From the NCBI RefSeq assembly GCF_030380735.1, contig NZ_JAUDRZ010000030.1, forward strand, positions 518,045 to 582,044: a stretch of DNA of 64,000 bases. Direction: 5' to 3'. A program made the translations under genes and the position numbers. Numbering within the stretch: the first letter of the stretch is position 1; every line of letters begins with the position of its first letter. The stretch is from Rhizobium sp. S152. Lineage in GTDB: Bacteria > Pseudomonadota > Alphaproteobacteria > Rhizobiales > Rhizobiaceae. Of the stretch, positions 35,882 to 44,627 are shown in pieces. The notes beneath the pieces were generated by a model. The model did no database searches. It worked only from the letters and a program-made list of their open reading frames with translations, and was not told the origin of the DNA.

Positions 35882-36394
35882 ATGGCCGACATCCGCAAGA
35901 CCATCGTCGTCGCCGTTGCCGAAAACGGGATCATCGGCCGCGACGGCGACATGCCGTGGCGGCTTTCGACCGATCTCAAGCGGTTCAAGGCGCTGACATC
36001 AGGCAAACCCGTCATCATGGGGCGCAAGACCTATGATTCGATCGGCAGGCCGCTTCCGGGCCGTCCGAATGTGGTGATTTCCCGCTCGGCCGCGATCGAT
36101 CATCCTGATGTCACGATGGCGGGGTCGTTGCAGGAGGCGATCGCCGTCGGCGAGACGTTGGCCGCTCAGTCCGGCGGGCAGGAGATCTGCATCATCGGCG
36201 GCGGGCAGATCTACGCGCAGGCGCTCGACTTCGCCGACCGGCTGTGCGTGACGCATGTGGAGACCGTCGTGGATGGCGATGCGGCTTTTCCCGCCATCGA
36301 TCCGGCGATCTGGCGCTCCGGTGAGACGCTTGACGTGCCCGCCGGCGAAAAGGACAGCTTTCCAACGCGCTATGTCGTTTATGACAGGCGCTAG
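35882..36394 (+). CDS. folA: Dihydrofolate reductase
   Basis: 170 residues. The enzyme reduces dihydrofolate (the by-product of thymidylate synthase) with NADPH. Conserved segments are IVVAVAENGIIGRDGDMPW, DLKRFKALT, VIMGRKTYDSIGRPLPGRPNVVISR and EICIIGGGQIYAQAL, with a T-x-V-E-x-x-x-x-GDAAFP stretch. Asp31 in the LSTDLKRF region corresponds to the family's catalytic acid. ATG 35882 has GCAGGG upstream. It is followed 153 bases later by hflK. Confidence 0.96.
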   Translation: MADIRKTIVVAVAENGIIGRDGDMPWRLSTDLKRFKALTSGKPVIMGRKTYDSIGRPLPGRPNVVISRSAAIDHPDVTMAGSLQEAIAVGETLAAQSGGQEICIIGGGQIYAQALDFADRLCVTHVETVVDGDAAFPAIDPAIWRSGETLDVPAGEKDSFPTRYVVYDRR

Positions 36395-36547
36395 GCGGCG
36401 AAAAGCAACTATTTTCCAATAAACATCGCCAAGTTCCTCATGCTGCGTTGAAAGCGTGTGCGGCGACACCTATAACCATCTCGATCGCAGATATCCGTCG
36501 CCCCCGTGGTTTCAGCGATCGGGAGTTTAACGAACAACGAGGTTTTG

Positions 36548-37651
36548 ATGCCCTGGAGCAATCAGAATGGCGGCGGCGGCCCTTGGGGCGGCGGCGGCGG
36601 AAATAACAATCAGGGACCATGGGGGCAGGGACCCAATCGCCCGCGCGGCGGTGGCAGTGGCGGCGGCGGCAAGGGTGGTCCTCCCGATCTGGAGGATATC
36701 ATCCGGCGCGGCCAGGACCAGCTTCGCAATATCGTGCCGGGCGGATTCAATGGCGGCGTCGTGGCCATTTTAGGCCTCGTGCTCGTCGTCTTCTGGCTTT
36801 TCCAGTCGATCTACATGGTGCAGCCGGACGAGCGCGGCGTGGAACTGCGCTTCGGTAGCCCCAAGCCCGAGATTTCGACGCCTGGCCTGCATTTCCACCT
36901 GTGGCCGATGGAGACCGTCGAGATCGTCAAGGTGACGATGCAGCAGCAGAATATCGGCGCTGCCTCCACGTCGTCCTCGTCGTCGAGCGGCCTGATGCTT
37001 TCGGGCGACCAGAATATCCTGAACGTGCAGTTCTCGGTATTCTTCACGGTCAGCGATCCGAAGGCCTATCTCTTCAACGTCGAAAACCCGGCCGAAACGC
37101 TGCAGCAGGTCGCCGAAAGCGCCATGCGCGAAGTCGTCGGCCGTCGTCCGGCACAGGACGCGTTCCGCGACAATCGCCAGCCGATCGAGACCGAAGTCGC
37201 CAATATCGTGCAGGGCACCATGGACCGCTACAAGGCGGGTGTCTCCATCGGCGCCGTGACGATCCAGGACGTGGCGCCGCCGCGTGAAGTCGCCGATGCC
37301 TTCGAAGAAGTGCAGCGCGCCGACCAGGACAAGCAGCGTCTCGTCGAGGAAGCGAACCAGTATTCCAACCAGAAGCTCGGCCAGGCGCGCGGCGACGCGG
37401 CACAGATCCGTGAAGCGGCCGCGGCCTACAAGGACCGCGTCGTGAAGGAAGCCGAAGGTGAGGCACAGCGCTTCTCGCTCATCAACGATCAGTACGCCAA
37501 GGCGCCTGAAGTGACGCGCACGCGTCTCTTCCTCGAAACGATGGAGCAGGTTCTGAAGAATTCCAAGAAGGTCGTGATCGATGAGAAGCAGGGGGTCGTG
37601 CCCTACCTGCCGCTCAACGAAATCGGCAAGCCGTCGCAGCAGGGGAATTGA
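36548..37651 (+). CDS. hflK: HflK, membrane-protease modulator
   Basis: 367-residue SPFH/Band-7 protein that forms a complex with HflC and regulates FtsH. The first ~45 residues are Gly/Asn/Pro-rich (GGGGPWGGGGGNNNQGPW). A membrane helix at about 68-88 follows, then the SPFH domain (ERGVELRFGSPKPEISTPGLHF) and a C-terminal helical part (ADQDKQRLVEEANQYSNQKLGQARGDAAQIREAA). The start is ATG 36548. The stop is three bases before hflC. The Gly-rich N-terminus is longer than in Escherichia coli but usual for rhizobia. Confidence 0.95.
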   Translation: MPWSNQNGGGGPWGGGGGNNNQGPWGQGPNRPRGGGSGGGGKGGPPDLEDIIRRGQDQLRNIVPGGFNGGVVAILGLVLVVFWLFQSIYMVQPDERGVELRFGSPKPEISTPGLHFHLWPMETVEIVKVTMQQQNIGAASTSSSSSSGLMLSGDQNILNVQFSVFFTVSDPKAYLFNVENPAETLQQVAESAMREVVGRRPAQDAFRDNRQPIETEVANIVQGTMDRYKAGVSIGAVTIQDVAPPREVADAFEEVQRADQDKQRLVEEANQYSNQKLGQARGDAAQIREAAAAYKDRVVKEAEGEAQRFSLINDQYAKAPEVTRTRLFLETMEQVLKNSKKVVIDEKQGVVPYLPLNEIGKPSQQGN

Positions 37652-37654
37652 GCC

Positions 37655-38590
37655 ATGACATCGAACAAGCTTCCCGTCATTCTCATCATCCTCGCCATCG
37701 TGCTGGTCGGCCTCTACTCCTCGGTCTTCGTGGTCAACGCCCGCGAGCAGGCGATCGTCGTCCGCTTCGGTCAGATCCAGTCGGTGAAGACCGAGCCGGG
37801 CCTCTACTTCAAGCTGCCGTTCAGCTTCATGGATGCCGATCGCGTCCAGATCGTCGAGCGGCAGGCGCTGCGCTTCGACCTCGACAACATCCGCGTCCAG
37901 GTTCGCGGCGGCGCGACCTTCGACGTCGACGCCTTCGTGGTCTACGACATCCGTGACGTGCGCAAGTTCCGCGAAACGGTTTCGGGCGACCGCGAGGCCG
38001 CCGAGGCACGCCTTCGCACGCAGCTCGATTCGTCGCTTCGCCGTGTCTACGGTCTGCGCGACTTCGACGCCGCGCTGTCGGAAGAGCGTGTGGCGATGAT
38101 GCTCGAGGTTCGCGACGACCTGCATCGCGATGCCGAGGATCTCGGCCTCAACATTCAGGACGTGCGCATCCGCCGTACGGATCTGACGCGCGAAGTTGCG
38201 CCGAAGACCTACGATCGCATGCGGGCGGAGCGTCTGGCGGAAGCCGAACTCCTGCGCGCGCAGGGTGGCGAAGAAAGCCAGCGCCGCCGGGCCGTCGCCG
38301 ACAGGCAGGTGGTGGAGATCACCGCCGGCGCCCAGCGCGACGCCGAAATTCTGCGCGGTGAAGGCGATGCCGACCGTAACCGCATCTTCGCGGAAGCGTT
38401 CAACAAGGACCCGTCCTTCTTCGAGTTCTACCGCTCGATGGCGGCCTACAGCACGGCGCTTCCTTCGCAGGACACGACGCTGGTTCTGTCGCCGAACTCG
38501 GAGTTCTTCCGGTTCTTCAACAGCGCCGCCGGCACGCCGCCGGCACCGGCGGCAGGCGCGCCGCTGGCGCCGTCCGCCCCCGCGAACTGA
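37655..38590 (+). CDS. hflC: HflC, membrane-protease modulator
   Basis: 311 residues. An N-terminal signal-anchor (VILIILAIVLVGLYSSVFVVN, residues about 8-28) is followed by the SPFH domain (REQAIVVRFGQIQSVKTEPGLYFKLPF) and a helical C-terminal half. Motifs RADRTREVAPKTYDRMRAERLAEAELLRAQGGEESQRRRA are as in the family (residues about 165-210). The Ala/Pro-rich C-terminus (AAGTPPAPAAGAPLAP) is species-typical. It is translated just after hflK, and a Rho-independent terminator follows. Confidence 0.95.
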   Translation: MTSNKLPVILIILAIVLVGLYSSVFVVNAREQAIVVRFGQIQSVKTEPGLYFKLPFSFMDADRVQIVERQALRFDLDNIRVQVRGGATFDVDAFVVYDIRDVRKFRETVSGDREAAEARLRTQLDSSLRRVYGLRDFDAALSEERVAMMLEVRDDLHRDAEDLGLNIQDVRIRRTDLTREVAPKTYDRMRAERLAEAELLRAQGGEESQRRRAVADRQVVEITAGAQRDAEILRGEGDADRNRIFAEAFNKDPSFFEFYRSMAAYSTALPSQDTTLVLSPNSEFFRFFNSAAGTPPAPAAGAPLAPSAPAN

Positions 38591-38613
38591 GCATTCCAGC
38601 TCCCAACGTCATG

Positions 38614-38642
38614 AAAAGGCCGGCCGTTTAGCCGGCCTTTTT
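38614..38642 (+). terminator. Rho-independent terminator after hflC
   Basis: Eleven-base stem aaaaggccggc / gccggcctttt with loop cgttta (38625-38630), running into six Ts. It closes the hflK-hflC unit 24 bases after the stop. Confidence 0.9.
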
Positions 38643-38763
38643 TGTGCAGGTAAGGTGGCCCCGGCAGATTGCACGGGATTTCGCGAAAAGGTGATTTCAC
38701 CCTCCATCATTCCGCCTTATGGTGGTGGTCAAACTGCGCTTTTGCTCGAAATGAGGACGCTTT

Positions 38764-40407
38764 ATGGCCCCCCTGACACGCCCGACCTACAGACGATCGC
38801 TTGCTCTTTTGACGGGCGTTGCGCTTCTGGCGAATGTCGGGCTCGCCGGTGTCTCGCATGCGCAAGGCACGCCGCCGGTCAATGGACCGGCCTCCGTCGC
38901 CGACCTCGCGGGCGGGCTTCTGGACGCAGTCGTCAACATCTCGACATCGCAGAAGGTGAAGGATGACGAGGGGGCCGGACCCGCGCCGCGCGCGCCGGAC
39001 GGATCGCCCTTCCAGGAGTTCTTCAACGACTTCTTCAACAAGCAGAAGGACAACAAGGGCGGCAACCACAATGTCAGCTCGCTCGGCTCCGGCTTCGTCA
39101 TCGACCCGACCGGCTACATCGTCACCAACAACCACGTGATCGAAGGCGCCGACGATATCGAGATCAATTTCGCCGACGGCAGCAAGCTGAAGGCAAAGCT
39201 GATCGGTACCGATACCAAGACCGACCTTTCCGTGCTCAAGGTCGAGCCGAAGACGCCGCTGAAATCCGTGAAATTCGGCGATTCCAGCGTCATGCGCATC
39301 GGCGATTGGGTCATGGCGATCGGCAACCCCTTCGGCTTCGGCGGATCGGTCACGGTCGGCATCATCTCCGGGCGCGGCCGCAACATCAACGCCGGTCCCT
39401 ACGACAACTTCATCCAGACGGATGCGGCAATCAACAAGGGCAACTCCGGCGGTCCGCTGTTCAACATGAAGGGTGAGGTGATCGGCATCAATACCGCCAT
39501 CATCTCGCCGAGCGGCGGCTCGATCGGCATCGGCTTTTCGGTACCGTCGGAGCTTGCCTCCGGCGTCGTCGATCAGTTGCGCGAATTCGGCGAGACCCGG
39601 CGCGGCTGGCTCGGCGTGCGCATCCAGCCGGTAACCGACGACATTGCCGACAGCCTCGGTCTTTCCAGCGCCAAGGGCGCACTCGTCGCCGGCGTGATTA
39701 AGGGCGGACCTGTCGACGACGGCTCGATCAAGGCCGGCGACGTCATCCTGAAGTTCGACGGCAAGCTGGTGAACGAAATGCGTGACCTGCCGCGCGTCGT
39801 GGCGGAAAGCCCTGTCGGCAAGGAAGTGGATGTTCTCGTGCTGCGCGACGGCAAGGAGCAGACCGTGAAGGTGAAGCTCGGCCGTCTCGAGGACAGCGAC
39901 GAGGCCGCATCGAACGACAGCGAGCCGAATGGCGTGATCAACCCCGATCCCGACGAAAATCAGGACATGGACGAGCCGGACACGGATCAGGGCCAGCCGA
40001 TGCCGGATGCCAAGGGCAAATCGGAGCAGGGAAAATCAGACCAGGGCACGACGGGCGAGGATAAGTCGGGTGCGGCGAAGCCGGACCAATCGGCGCCGGA
40101 TTCCGCCAAAAAGCCGGTGCTAGGCCTTTCGCTTTCGGCATTGAGCGCCGAGACCCGCAAGACGTTCGGTATTGCCGAGAGCGTCGACGGCGTGCTCGTC
40201 GCCGAGGTGGCGCCGGGATCGCTTGCGGCCGAAAAGGGTCTGAAGGCGGGCGACGTGATCGTCGAGGTGGCGCAGGAGTTCATGCGCACGCCGGAAGCGG
40301 TCGCCACCAAGGTTCAGGCGCTGAAGCAGGACGGGCGGCGCAACGCCCAGATGATGATCGCCGCCGCCAATGGCGACCTGCGCTTCGTGGCCGTGCCGCT
40401 CGAATAG
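38764..40407 (+). CDS. degP: Do-like periplasmic serine protease (HtrA/DegP family)
   Basis: 547 residues. A signal peptide ends near VSHAQG. The protease domain has the trypsin-like triad His124 (VTNNHVI), Asp154 (KTDLSVLKV) and Ser228 (NKGNSGGPLFN). Two PDZ domains follow: the first begins at about 280 (RRGWLGVRIQPV), then a long Asp/Glu/Gln-rich linker (QDMDEPDTDQGQPMPDAKGK), and the second starts at VLGLSLSALS. The enzyme degrades misfolded envelope proteins. The two PDZ domains and the linker are a rhizobial variant of MucD/DegP. The gene follows hflC and its terminator, so it has its own promoter. Confidence 0.94.
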   Translation: MAPLTRPTYRRSLALLTGVALLANVGLAGVSHAQGTPPVNGPASVADLAGGLLDAVVNISTSQKVKDDEGAGPAPRAPDGSPFQEFFNDFFNKQKDNKGGNHNVSSLGSGFVIDPTGYIVTNNHVIEGADDIEINFADGSKLKAKLIGTDTKTDLSVLKVEPKTPLKSVKFGDSSVMRIGDWVMAIGNPFGFGGSVTVGIISGRGRNINAGPYDNFIQTDAAINKGNSGGPLFNMKGEVIGINTAIISPSGGSIGIGFSVPSELASGVVDQLREFGETRRGWLGVRIQPVTDDIADSLGLSSAKGALVAGVIKGGPVDDGSIKAGDVILKFDGKLVNEMRDLPRVVAESPVGKEVDVLVLRDGKEQTVKVKLGRLEDSDEAASNDSEPNGVINPDPDENQDMDEPDTDQGQPMPDAKGKSEQGKSDQGTTGEDKSGAAKPDQSAPDSAKKPVLGLSLSALSAETRKTFGIAESVDGVLVAEVAPGSLAAEKGLKAGDVIVEVAQEFMRTPEAVATKVQALKQDGRRNAQMMIAAANGDLRFVAVPLE

Positions 40408-40457
40408 CGGACAGCGAGGAGGACCGGGCCTTGCGGCCCGGCCACGACCCCTGACGA

Positions 40458-41348
40458 TCAGGCCGTGACGAAATCCGTCTTGCGATAACCCTGGATGTAG
40501 AGCAGCGCCGTCAGGTCGCCGTGGTCGATGCGCATGCGCGCTTCGGCGGCAACGGCGGGCTTTGCGTGAAGCGCCACGCCGGAGCCTGCCAGATGCAGCA
40601 TGCCGAGATCGTTGGCGCCGTCGCCGACGGCGATGGCGTCGTCGGGCGAAATGCCGAGCTTGGCCGCGATATCGTTCAGCGCATCGACCTTGGCCTGCTT
40701 GCCGAGGATCGGTTCGGCGACGAAGCCAGAGAGCACGCCGTCTTCCTCGATCAGGATATTGGCGCGGTTCTCGTCGAAGCCGAGGGTCGCGGCGATGCGG
40801 CTGGTGAAGACGGTAAAACCGCCTGAGACCAGCGCCGTGTAATGGCCCTTGGCCTTCATCGTCGCGATCAGTTCGGGGCCACCTGATGTCAGCGTGATAC
40901 GCTTGGCGATGACCTCGTCGACAACCGAGATCGGCAGGCCCTTGAGGAGTGCTACGCGCTCTCGGAGGGCGGGTTCGAAGGCGATCTCGCCGTTCATGGC
41001 GCGGGCGGTGATGGCCGCGACCAGATCCTTGAGGCCGACTTCGGCGGCAAGCTCGTCGATGCATTCCTGGCCGATCATGGTCGAATCCATGTCGGCGATG
41101 AGGATTTTCTTGCGGCGGGTTTCCGCTTCCTGCACCACCAGATCGATGGCGGCGGTCCCGATCACGTCGAGAATCGCGGCTTCCGCCTCATCTGCGGCCG
41201 TACCGTCCCTGAGTGCGATATCGCAGGCCACGCCGTCGGCCAGCCAGTAGAGACCGGAGGCGTTTACGGCCTTGGCCGCCTGTTCGGCGATCTCGGGCGT
41301 GAGAACGGGATTTGACGGATTGGCAACAAGCGTGGCAACGAGGGCCAT
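40458..41348 (-). CDS. serB: Phosphoserine phosphatase
   Basis: 296 residues. HAD-superfamily enzyme that makes serine from phosphoserine. The N-terminal half (1-80) is ACT-like. The catalytic loop is DMDSTMIGQE with Asp86 as nucleophile and Asp88 as acid. The closing motifs are ALVSGGFT and GDGANDLGML. The start is ATG 41348, chosen because the next residues match SerB N-termini and AAGG is upstream. Its start codon shares bases with that of miaA on the other strand. Confidence 0.95.
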   Translation of the reverse strand: MALVATLVANPSNPVLTPEIAEQAAKAVNASGLYWLADGVACDIALRDGTAADEAEAAILDVIGTAAIDLVVQEAETRRKKILIADMDSTMIGQECIDELAAEVGLKDLVAAITARAMNGEIAFEPALRERVALLKGLPISVVDEVIAKRITLTSGGPELIATMKAKGHYTALVSGGFTVFTSRIAATLGFDENRANILIEEDGVLSGFVAEPILGKQAKVDALNDIAAKLGISPDDAIAVGDGANDLGMLHLAGSGVALHAKPAVAAEARMRIDHGDLTALLYIQGYRKTDFVTA

Positions 41349-41349
41349 G

Positions 41350-42243
41350 ATGGAAAACCTTCTGAACGCAATGGACGCGATCCTGATAACCGGGCCGACC
41401 GCCAGCGGCAAGTCCGCACTGGCGGTCGAACTGGCGAAACGCCACGGCGGCGTCGTCATCAATGCCGACAGCATGCAGGTCTACGACACGCTGCGGGTGC
41501 TGACGGCCCGTCCGTCCGAGGCGGACATGCAGGGCGTGCCGCATTATCTCTACGGCCACGTGCCCGCTGGCGCCGCCTATTCGACAGGCGCGTGGCTCCG
41601 CGACGTGACCGACCTGCTGCCGCGCCTTCGCGCCGACGGACTGCTTCCCGTCTTCGTCGGCGGCACCGGGCTTTATTTCAAGGCGCTGACCGGCGGGTTG
41701 TCGGACATGCCAGCGATTCCCGACGACATCAGAAATCCGTTGCGCGCCCGGTTGCTGGACGAGGGGGCGGAGGCGCTGCATGCGCAGCTCGCTCTGCTCG
41801 ATCCCGTCGTGGCCGCCACCTTGCGTGCGCAGGACGGGCAGCGGATCGTGCGGGCGCTCGAGGTGCTCGGCGCGACCGGCCGGTCGATCGCCGAGTTTCA
41901 TGGACAGACAGGGCCTGTGATCGTCGATCCTGAGAAGGCACGGAAGTTCGTCGTGCTGCCGGAGCGGGAGGTGCTGCACAAGAGGATCAACGGCCGCTTC
42001 GCCGTGATGCTGGAAGAGGGTGCGCAGCAGGAGGTCGAGGCACTGCTTGCGCTGTCGCTCCCGGCCGAGATGCCCGTGATGAAGGCCATCGGCGTCTCGC
42101 AGATCGCGGCGATGCTCAAGGGCGAGATGACGCGCGACGAGGTGCTCGACAAGGGTGCGGCCGCGACGCGGCAATATGCGAAGCGGCAGATGACGTGGTT
42201 CCGCAACCAGATGGACGATAGCTGGGAACGCTACCAGCCGTAA
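41350..42243 (+). CDS. miaA: tRNA dimethylallyltransferase
   Basis: 297 residues. Adds an isopentenyl group to A37 of tRNAs reading codons starting with U. The P-loop GPTASGKS is at residues 15-22. Further family segments are INADSMQVYDTLRVLTARPS, VFVGGTGLYFKAL, DGQRIVRALEV and the C-terminal RQYAKRQMTWFRNQ. The start is ATG 41350, with GAGGG five bases before it; ATG 41347 is an alternative that overlaps the serB start codon even more. The two genes leave no intergenic space. Confidence 0.95.
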   Translation: MENLLNAMDAILITGPTASGKSALAVELAKRHGGVVINADSMQVYDTLRVLTARPSEADMQGVPHYLYGHVPAGAAYSTGAWLRDVTDLLPRLRADGLLPVFVGGTGLYFKALTGGLSDMPAIPDDIRNPLRARLLDEGAEALHAQLALLDPVVAATLRAQDGQRIVRALEVLGATGRSIAEFHGQTGPVIVDPEKARKFVVLPEREVLHKRINGRFAVMLEEGAQQEVEALLALSLPAEMPVMKAIGVSQIAAMLKGEMTRDEVLDKGAAATRQYAKRQMTWFRNQMDDSWERYQP

Positions 42244-42253
42244 TCCGAGGTTT

Positions 42254-44293
42254 TCAATCCTTGTTGTAGAGGCTGCTCAGCGGCTTCTTCAGGATGCTTT
42301 CGCGCAGCGACATGTTGGGCTCGCGGCGGATGCCTGCTGTGCCGGCCGGCGGCTCCGCGGGTTTCGGCTGCGTTTCGGCGCGCATCTCGCGTCGCAGCGC
42401 CTCGAGGCGACTGTCGATCGACGTTTCGGGGGCGGCGGCAGGGGGCGTCGGTGCGGTGGATGCGCGCGGCAGCATGTCACGCCGGTAGGATTCCATTGGC
42501 GCCAAGGGCGGCGCGACGGAGAAGCTTGCGGTGGTCGACGGCAATTCGGCGAAGCCGTCCTCGTCGTCCTCTTCATCCATGTAGGGAAGGTTGGCGGTGC
42601 TGAAGCTCTGCTGGAAGGCGGAGATGTCGGGGCCGCTGGTGGCGCGCATGCGCGTCACGATCTTGCGCAGGTCGACGTTGTCGGGATCTTCCTCCGACAC
42701 CTTCACGTTGGCGCCATTTGCCTTCGGCAGCAGCTTCTGATCGACGCGCGAGAAGCGCATGCGCATCGGCACGCTGATGGCCTCGCCGAAGGCGATAGCC
42801 TCGCCATTGCCGATCGAAGAGATGAAGCTGGTGGTCGAGATCGACGAGTTCGGGATCGCCGAGCGGATGATTTCCTGGTCGCGGTCGTTCGACAGGCGCA
42901 TGGCAAACAGCGTCGAGCATTGCGAGAGGATGGTCTGGTCAAGCTCGCCGGGGCGCTGTGTGATGATCCCCAGCGAAACGCCGTATTTGCGGCCTTCCTT
43001 GGCGATGCGGGCGATTGCTTGGCGCGTCGGGAAGAAGCCGAGATTGGGATCGGACGGGATGTAGCGGTGCGCCTCCTCGCAGACGACGAGCATGTGGATC
43101 GCGCCATCGCTCCAGAGAGCGATTTCGAACGCCATGCGGCAAAGCACCGAGGCGACCGAATTGACGACCTCCGACGGGATGCCCGAGAGCTGGAAGGTGC
43201 AGATAGGCCGGTTATCGCCGGGGATACGGAAGATCTCGGCCACGGTCTCCATGATCGTATCGCTGATCGTATTGTTGGAGAACATGAAGTGGTAGCGCGG
43301 ATCGTTGATGGCGGCGAGAACGCGCATCTTCAGCGAACGCAACAGAGGCTTTTCGCTGCGGCCTTCGAGCCGGCCGATGCGCTCGTCGATCAGCGCGAGC
43401 ACGTCCGCCATGCGGTAGGGCACCGGCGTATCGGCGGTGATCGAGCTTTTCTCCGTCGTGCGGCGCACAAGCGAGCTGTCGCTGCCGCGGAAGGCGCGCT
43501 TCGCTTCGGGCAGGATGTCTCTAAGGATATCCACTTCCTCGGGCACCGGCGTGCGGCCGCGGAAGACAACCTCGGCGAACTCTTCCAGCCGCATCAGCCA
43601 GAAGGGGAGGTCGAGCGTATCGGTGTCGATGACGACGGAGTGCTTTGGAAAGGCGGCGGCGAACTCGTTGTGCGGGTCGAGAATCAGCACACGCAGCTTC
43701 GGGTCCGATTCGATCGCCTTGTGTAGCAGCAGCGAGACGGCCGTGGACTTGCCGACGCCGGTGGAGCCGACGATGGCGAAGTGCTTGGACAGCATCGACG
43801 GCACGTGGATCGCGGCGTCGATGCTCTCGTCCTGGGTGAGCTTGCCGATGACCGCGGTGGTGCCGGCGCCGGCATCGTAGATGCGCATCAAGTCGGCGGC
43901 GCGGATACGGTGGGCGACGGCGCCGAGATAGGGGTAGCGCGAGATGCCGGTGGAGAACTCCTCGCGGCCGTTCTCATCGACGCGAACCTCGCCAAGCAGT
44001 TCGGTCTCGATCCTGAAACCGTTGTCCTCGCCTTCGCCCCATGAATGCGTGCTCGTATTCATGGAGTAGACAAGGGCGACGACGCGATTGAGGCCGACGC
44101 TGATTGAGATGAGTTTGCCAACCGACCAGAGTTCCGAAAGATCGGTGCCACCCGCTTCAGCCACGGCGGCGATGGTCGCGCGGGCGCCGCTGCAGGCGAC
44201 GACGCGGCCGAGCAGACGGTTTCCCGGCGCGTCTCCATCTCGGCGGTCATGCTCGCCTGGCTTGCCTGATATCTGCAAGTCGTTCTTCAGCAA
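42254..44293 (-). CDS. HerA-like bacterial ATPase (DUF87/HerA helicase domain)
   Basis: About 679 residues. The N-terminal barrel (LLGRVVACSGARATIAAVAE) is followed by the HerA ATPase core: Walker A GSTGVGKSTAVS, Walker B-like MLVVCEEAHRYIP, sensor GIITQRPGELDQTILSQCSTLFAMRL and arginine-rich FSRVDQKLL. The C-terminal ~150 residues are Pro/Ala/Ser-rich and probably disordered. HerA proteins translocate DNA, usually with the NurA nuclease, but no NurA is beside it. The start is TTG 44293 with GGGA eight bases upstream, which matches the family opening better than an upstream frame. The ilvB leader lies divergent just beyond it. Confidence 0.86.
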   Translation of the reverse strand: MLKNDLQISGKPGEHDRRDGDAPGNRLLGRVVACSGARATIAAVAEAGGTDLSELWSVGKLISISVGLNRVVALVYSMNTSTHSWGEGEDNGFRIETELLGEVRVDENGREEFSTGISRYPYLGAVAHRIRAADLMRIYDAGAGTTAVIGKLTQDESIDAAIHVPSMLSKHFAIVGSTGVGKSTAVSLLLHKAIESDPKLRVLILDPHNEFAAAFPKHSVVIDTDTLDLPFWLMRLEEFAEVVFRGRTPVPEEVDILRDILPEAKRAFRGSDSSLVRRTTEKSSITADTPVPYRMADVLALIDERIGRLEGRSEKPLLRSLKMRVLAAINDPRYHFMFSNNTISDTIMETVAEIFRIPGDNRPICTFQLSGIPSEVVNSVASVLCRMAFEIALWSDGAIHMLVVCEEAHRYIPSDPNLGFFPTRQAIARIAKEGRKYGVSLGIITQRPGELDQTILSQCSTLFAMRLSNDRDQEIIRSAIPNSSISTTSFISSIGNGEAIAFGEAISVPMRMRFSRVDQKLLPKANGANVKVSEEDPDNVDLRKIVTRMRATSGPDISAFQQSFSTANLPYMDEEDDEDGFAELPSTTASFSVAPPLAPMESYRRDMLPRASTAPTPPAAAPETSIDSRLEALRREMRAETQPKPAEPPAGTAGIRREPNMSLRESILKKPLSSLYNKD

Positions 44294-44447
44294 AGGGCTA
44301 CTCCCTGCGGTGGGAGAGGAGTATAGCGTTGAACGCTTAATAAACTCTTCTGGCTTCCAAGAGCCGACACCATGCCAAGAGACAGAGCCGATTTTTTGTT
44401 GCTGGCAGCGTTGACGATACGCAATTTTCTGTCTATCACTTCCCGCC

Positions 44448-44504
44448 ATGAAGATAGCAGCAGCTCTTATTGTGGTGGGAAAGCGCATGGGCAGGATGGT
44501 GTAA
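44448..44504 (+). CDS. ilvB leader peptide
   Basis: 18 codons, MKIAAALIVVGKRMGRMV, then TAA. Four consecutive branched-chain codons (Leu, Ile, Val, Val) follow three Ala codons just upstream of a stem-loop, exactly the layout of ribosome-mediated attenuators. The frame sits 123 bases before ilvB, on the same strand. A Shine-Dalgarno sequence is poor, as in some rhizobial leader peptides. Confidence 0.75.
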   Translation: MKIAAALIVVGKRMGRMV

Positions 44505-44562
44505 CCATCCGGCGACAGCCACCCATGCGCTAGACAACAGGCTCCCCAAGGGGCCTTTTTTT
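44482..44562 (+). promoter_or_regulatory. Attenuator structure of ilvB
   Basis: Two nested helices follow the branched-chain codons: agcgcatggg (44482-44491) pairs with cccatgcgct (44522-44531), enclosing ggatggt / accatcc (44494-44510). A terminator ggctcccc / ggggcc plus seven Ts follows at 44540-44562. The stop of the leader peptide falls in the inner loop. I infer that ribosome stalling at the Leu-Ile-Val-Val codons would disturb the upstream stem and change terminator formation. No clear antiterminator pairing was verified. Confidence 0.75.
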
Positions 44563-44627
44563 ATGCCTGAAATTCAGGCTCGCCGCTCAAGACCTTCAAA
44601 TCCCAGCAGTCAAAACGGAACAAGAAC

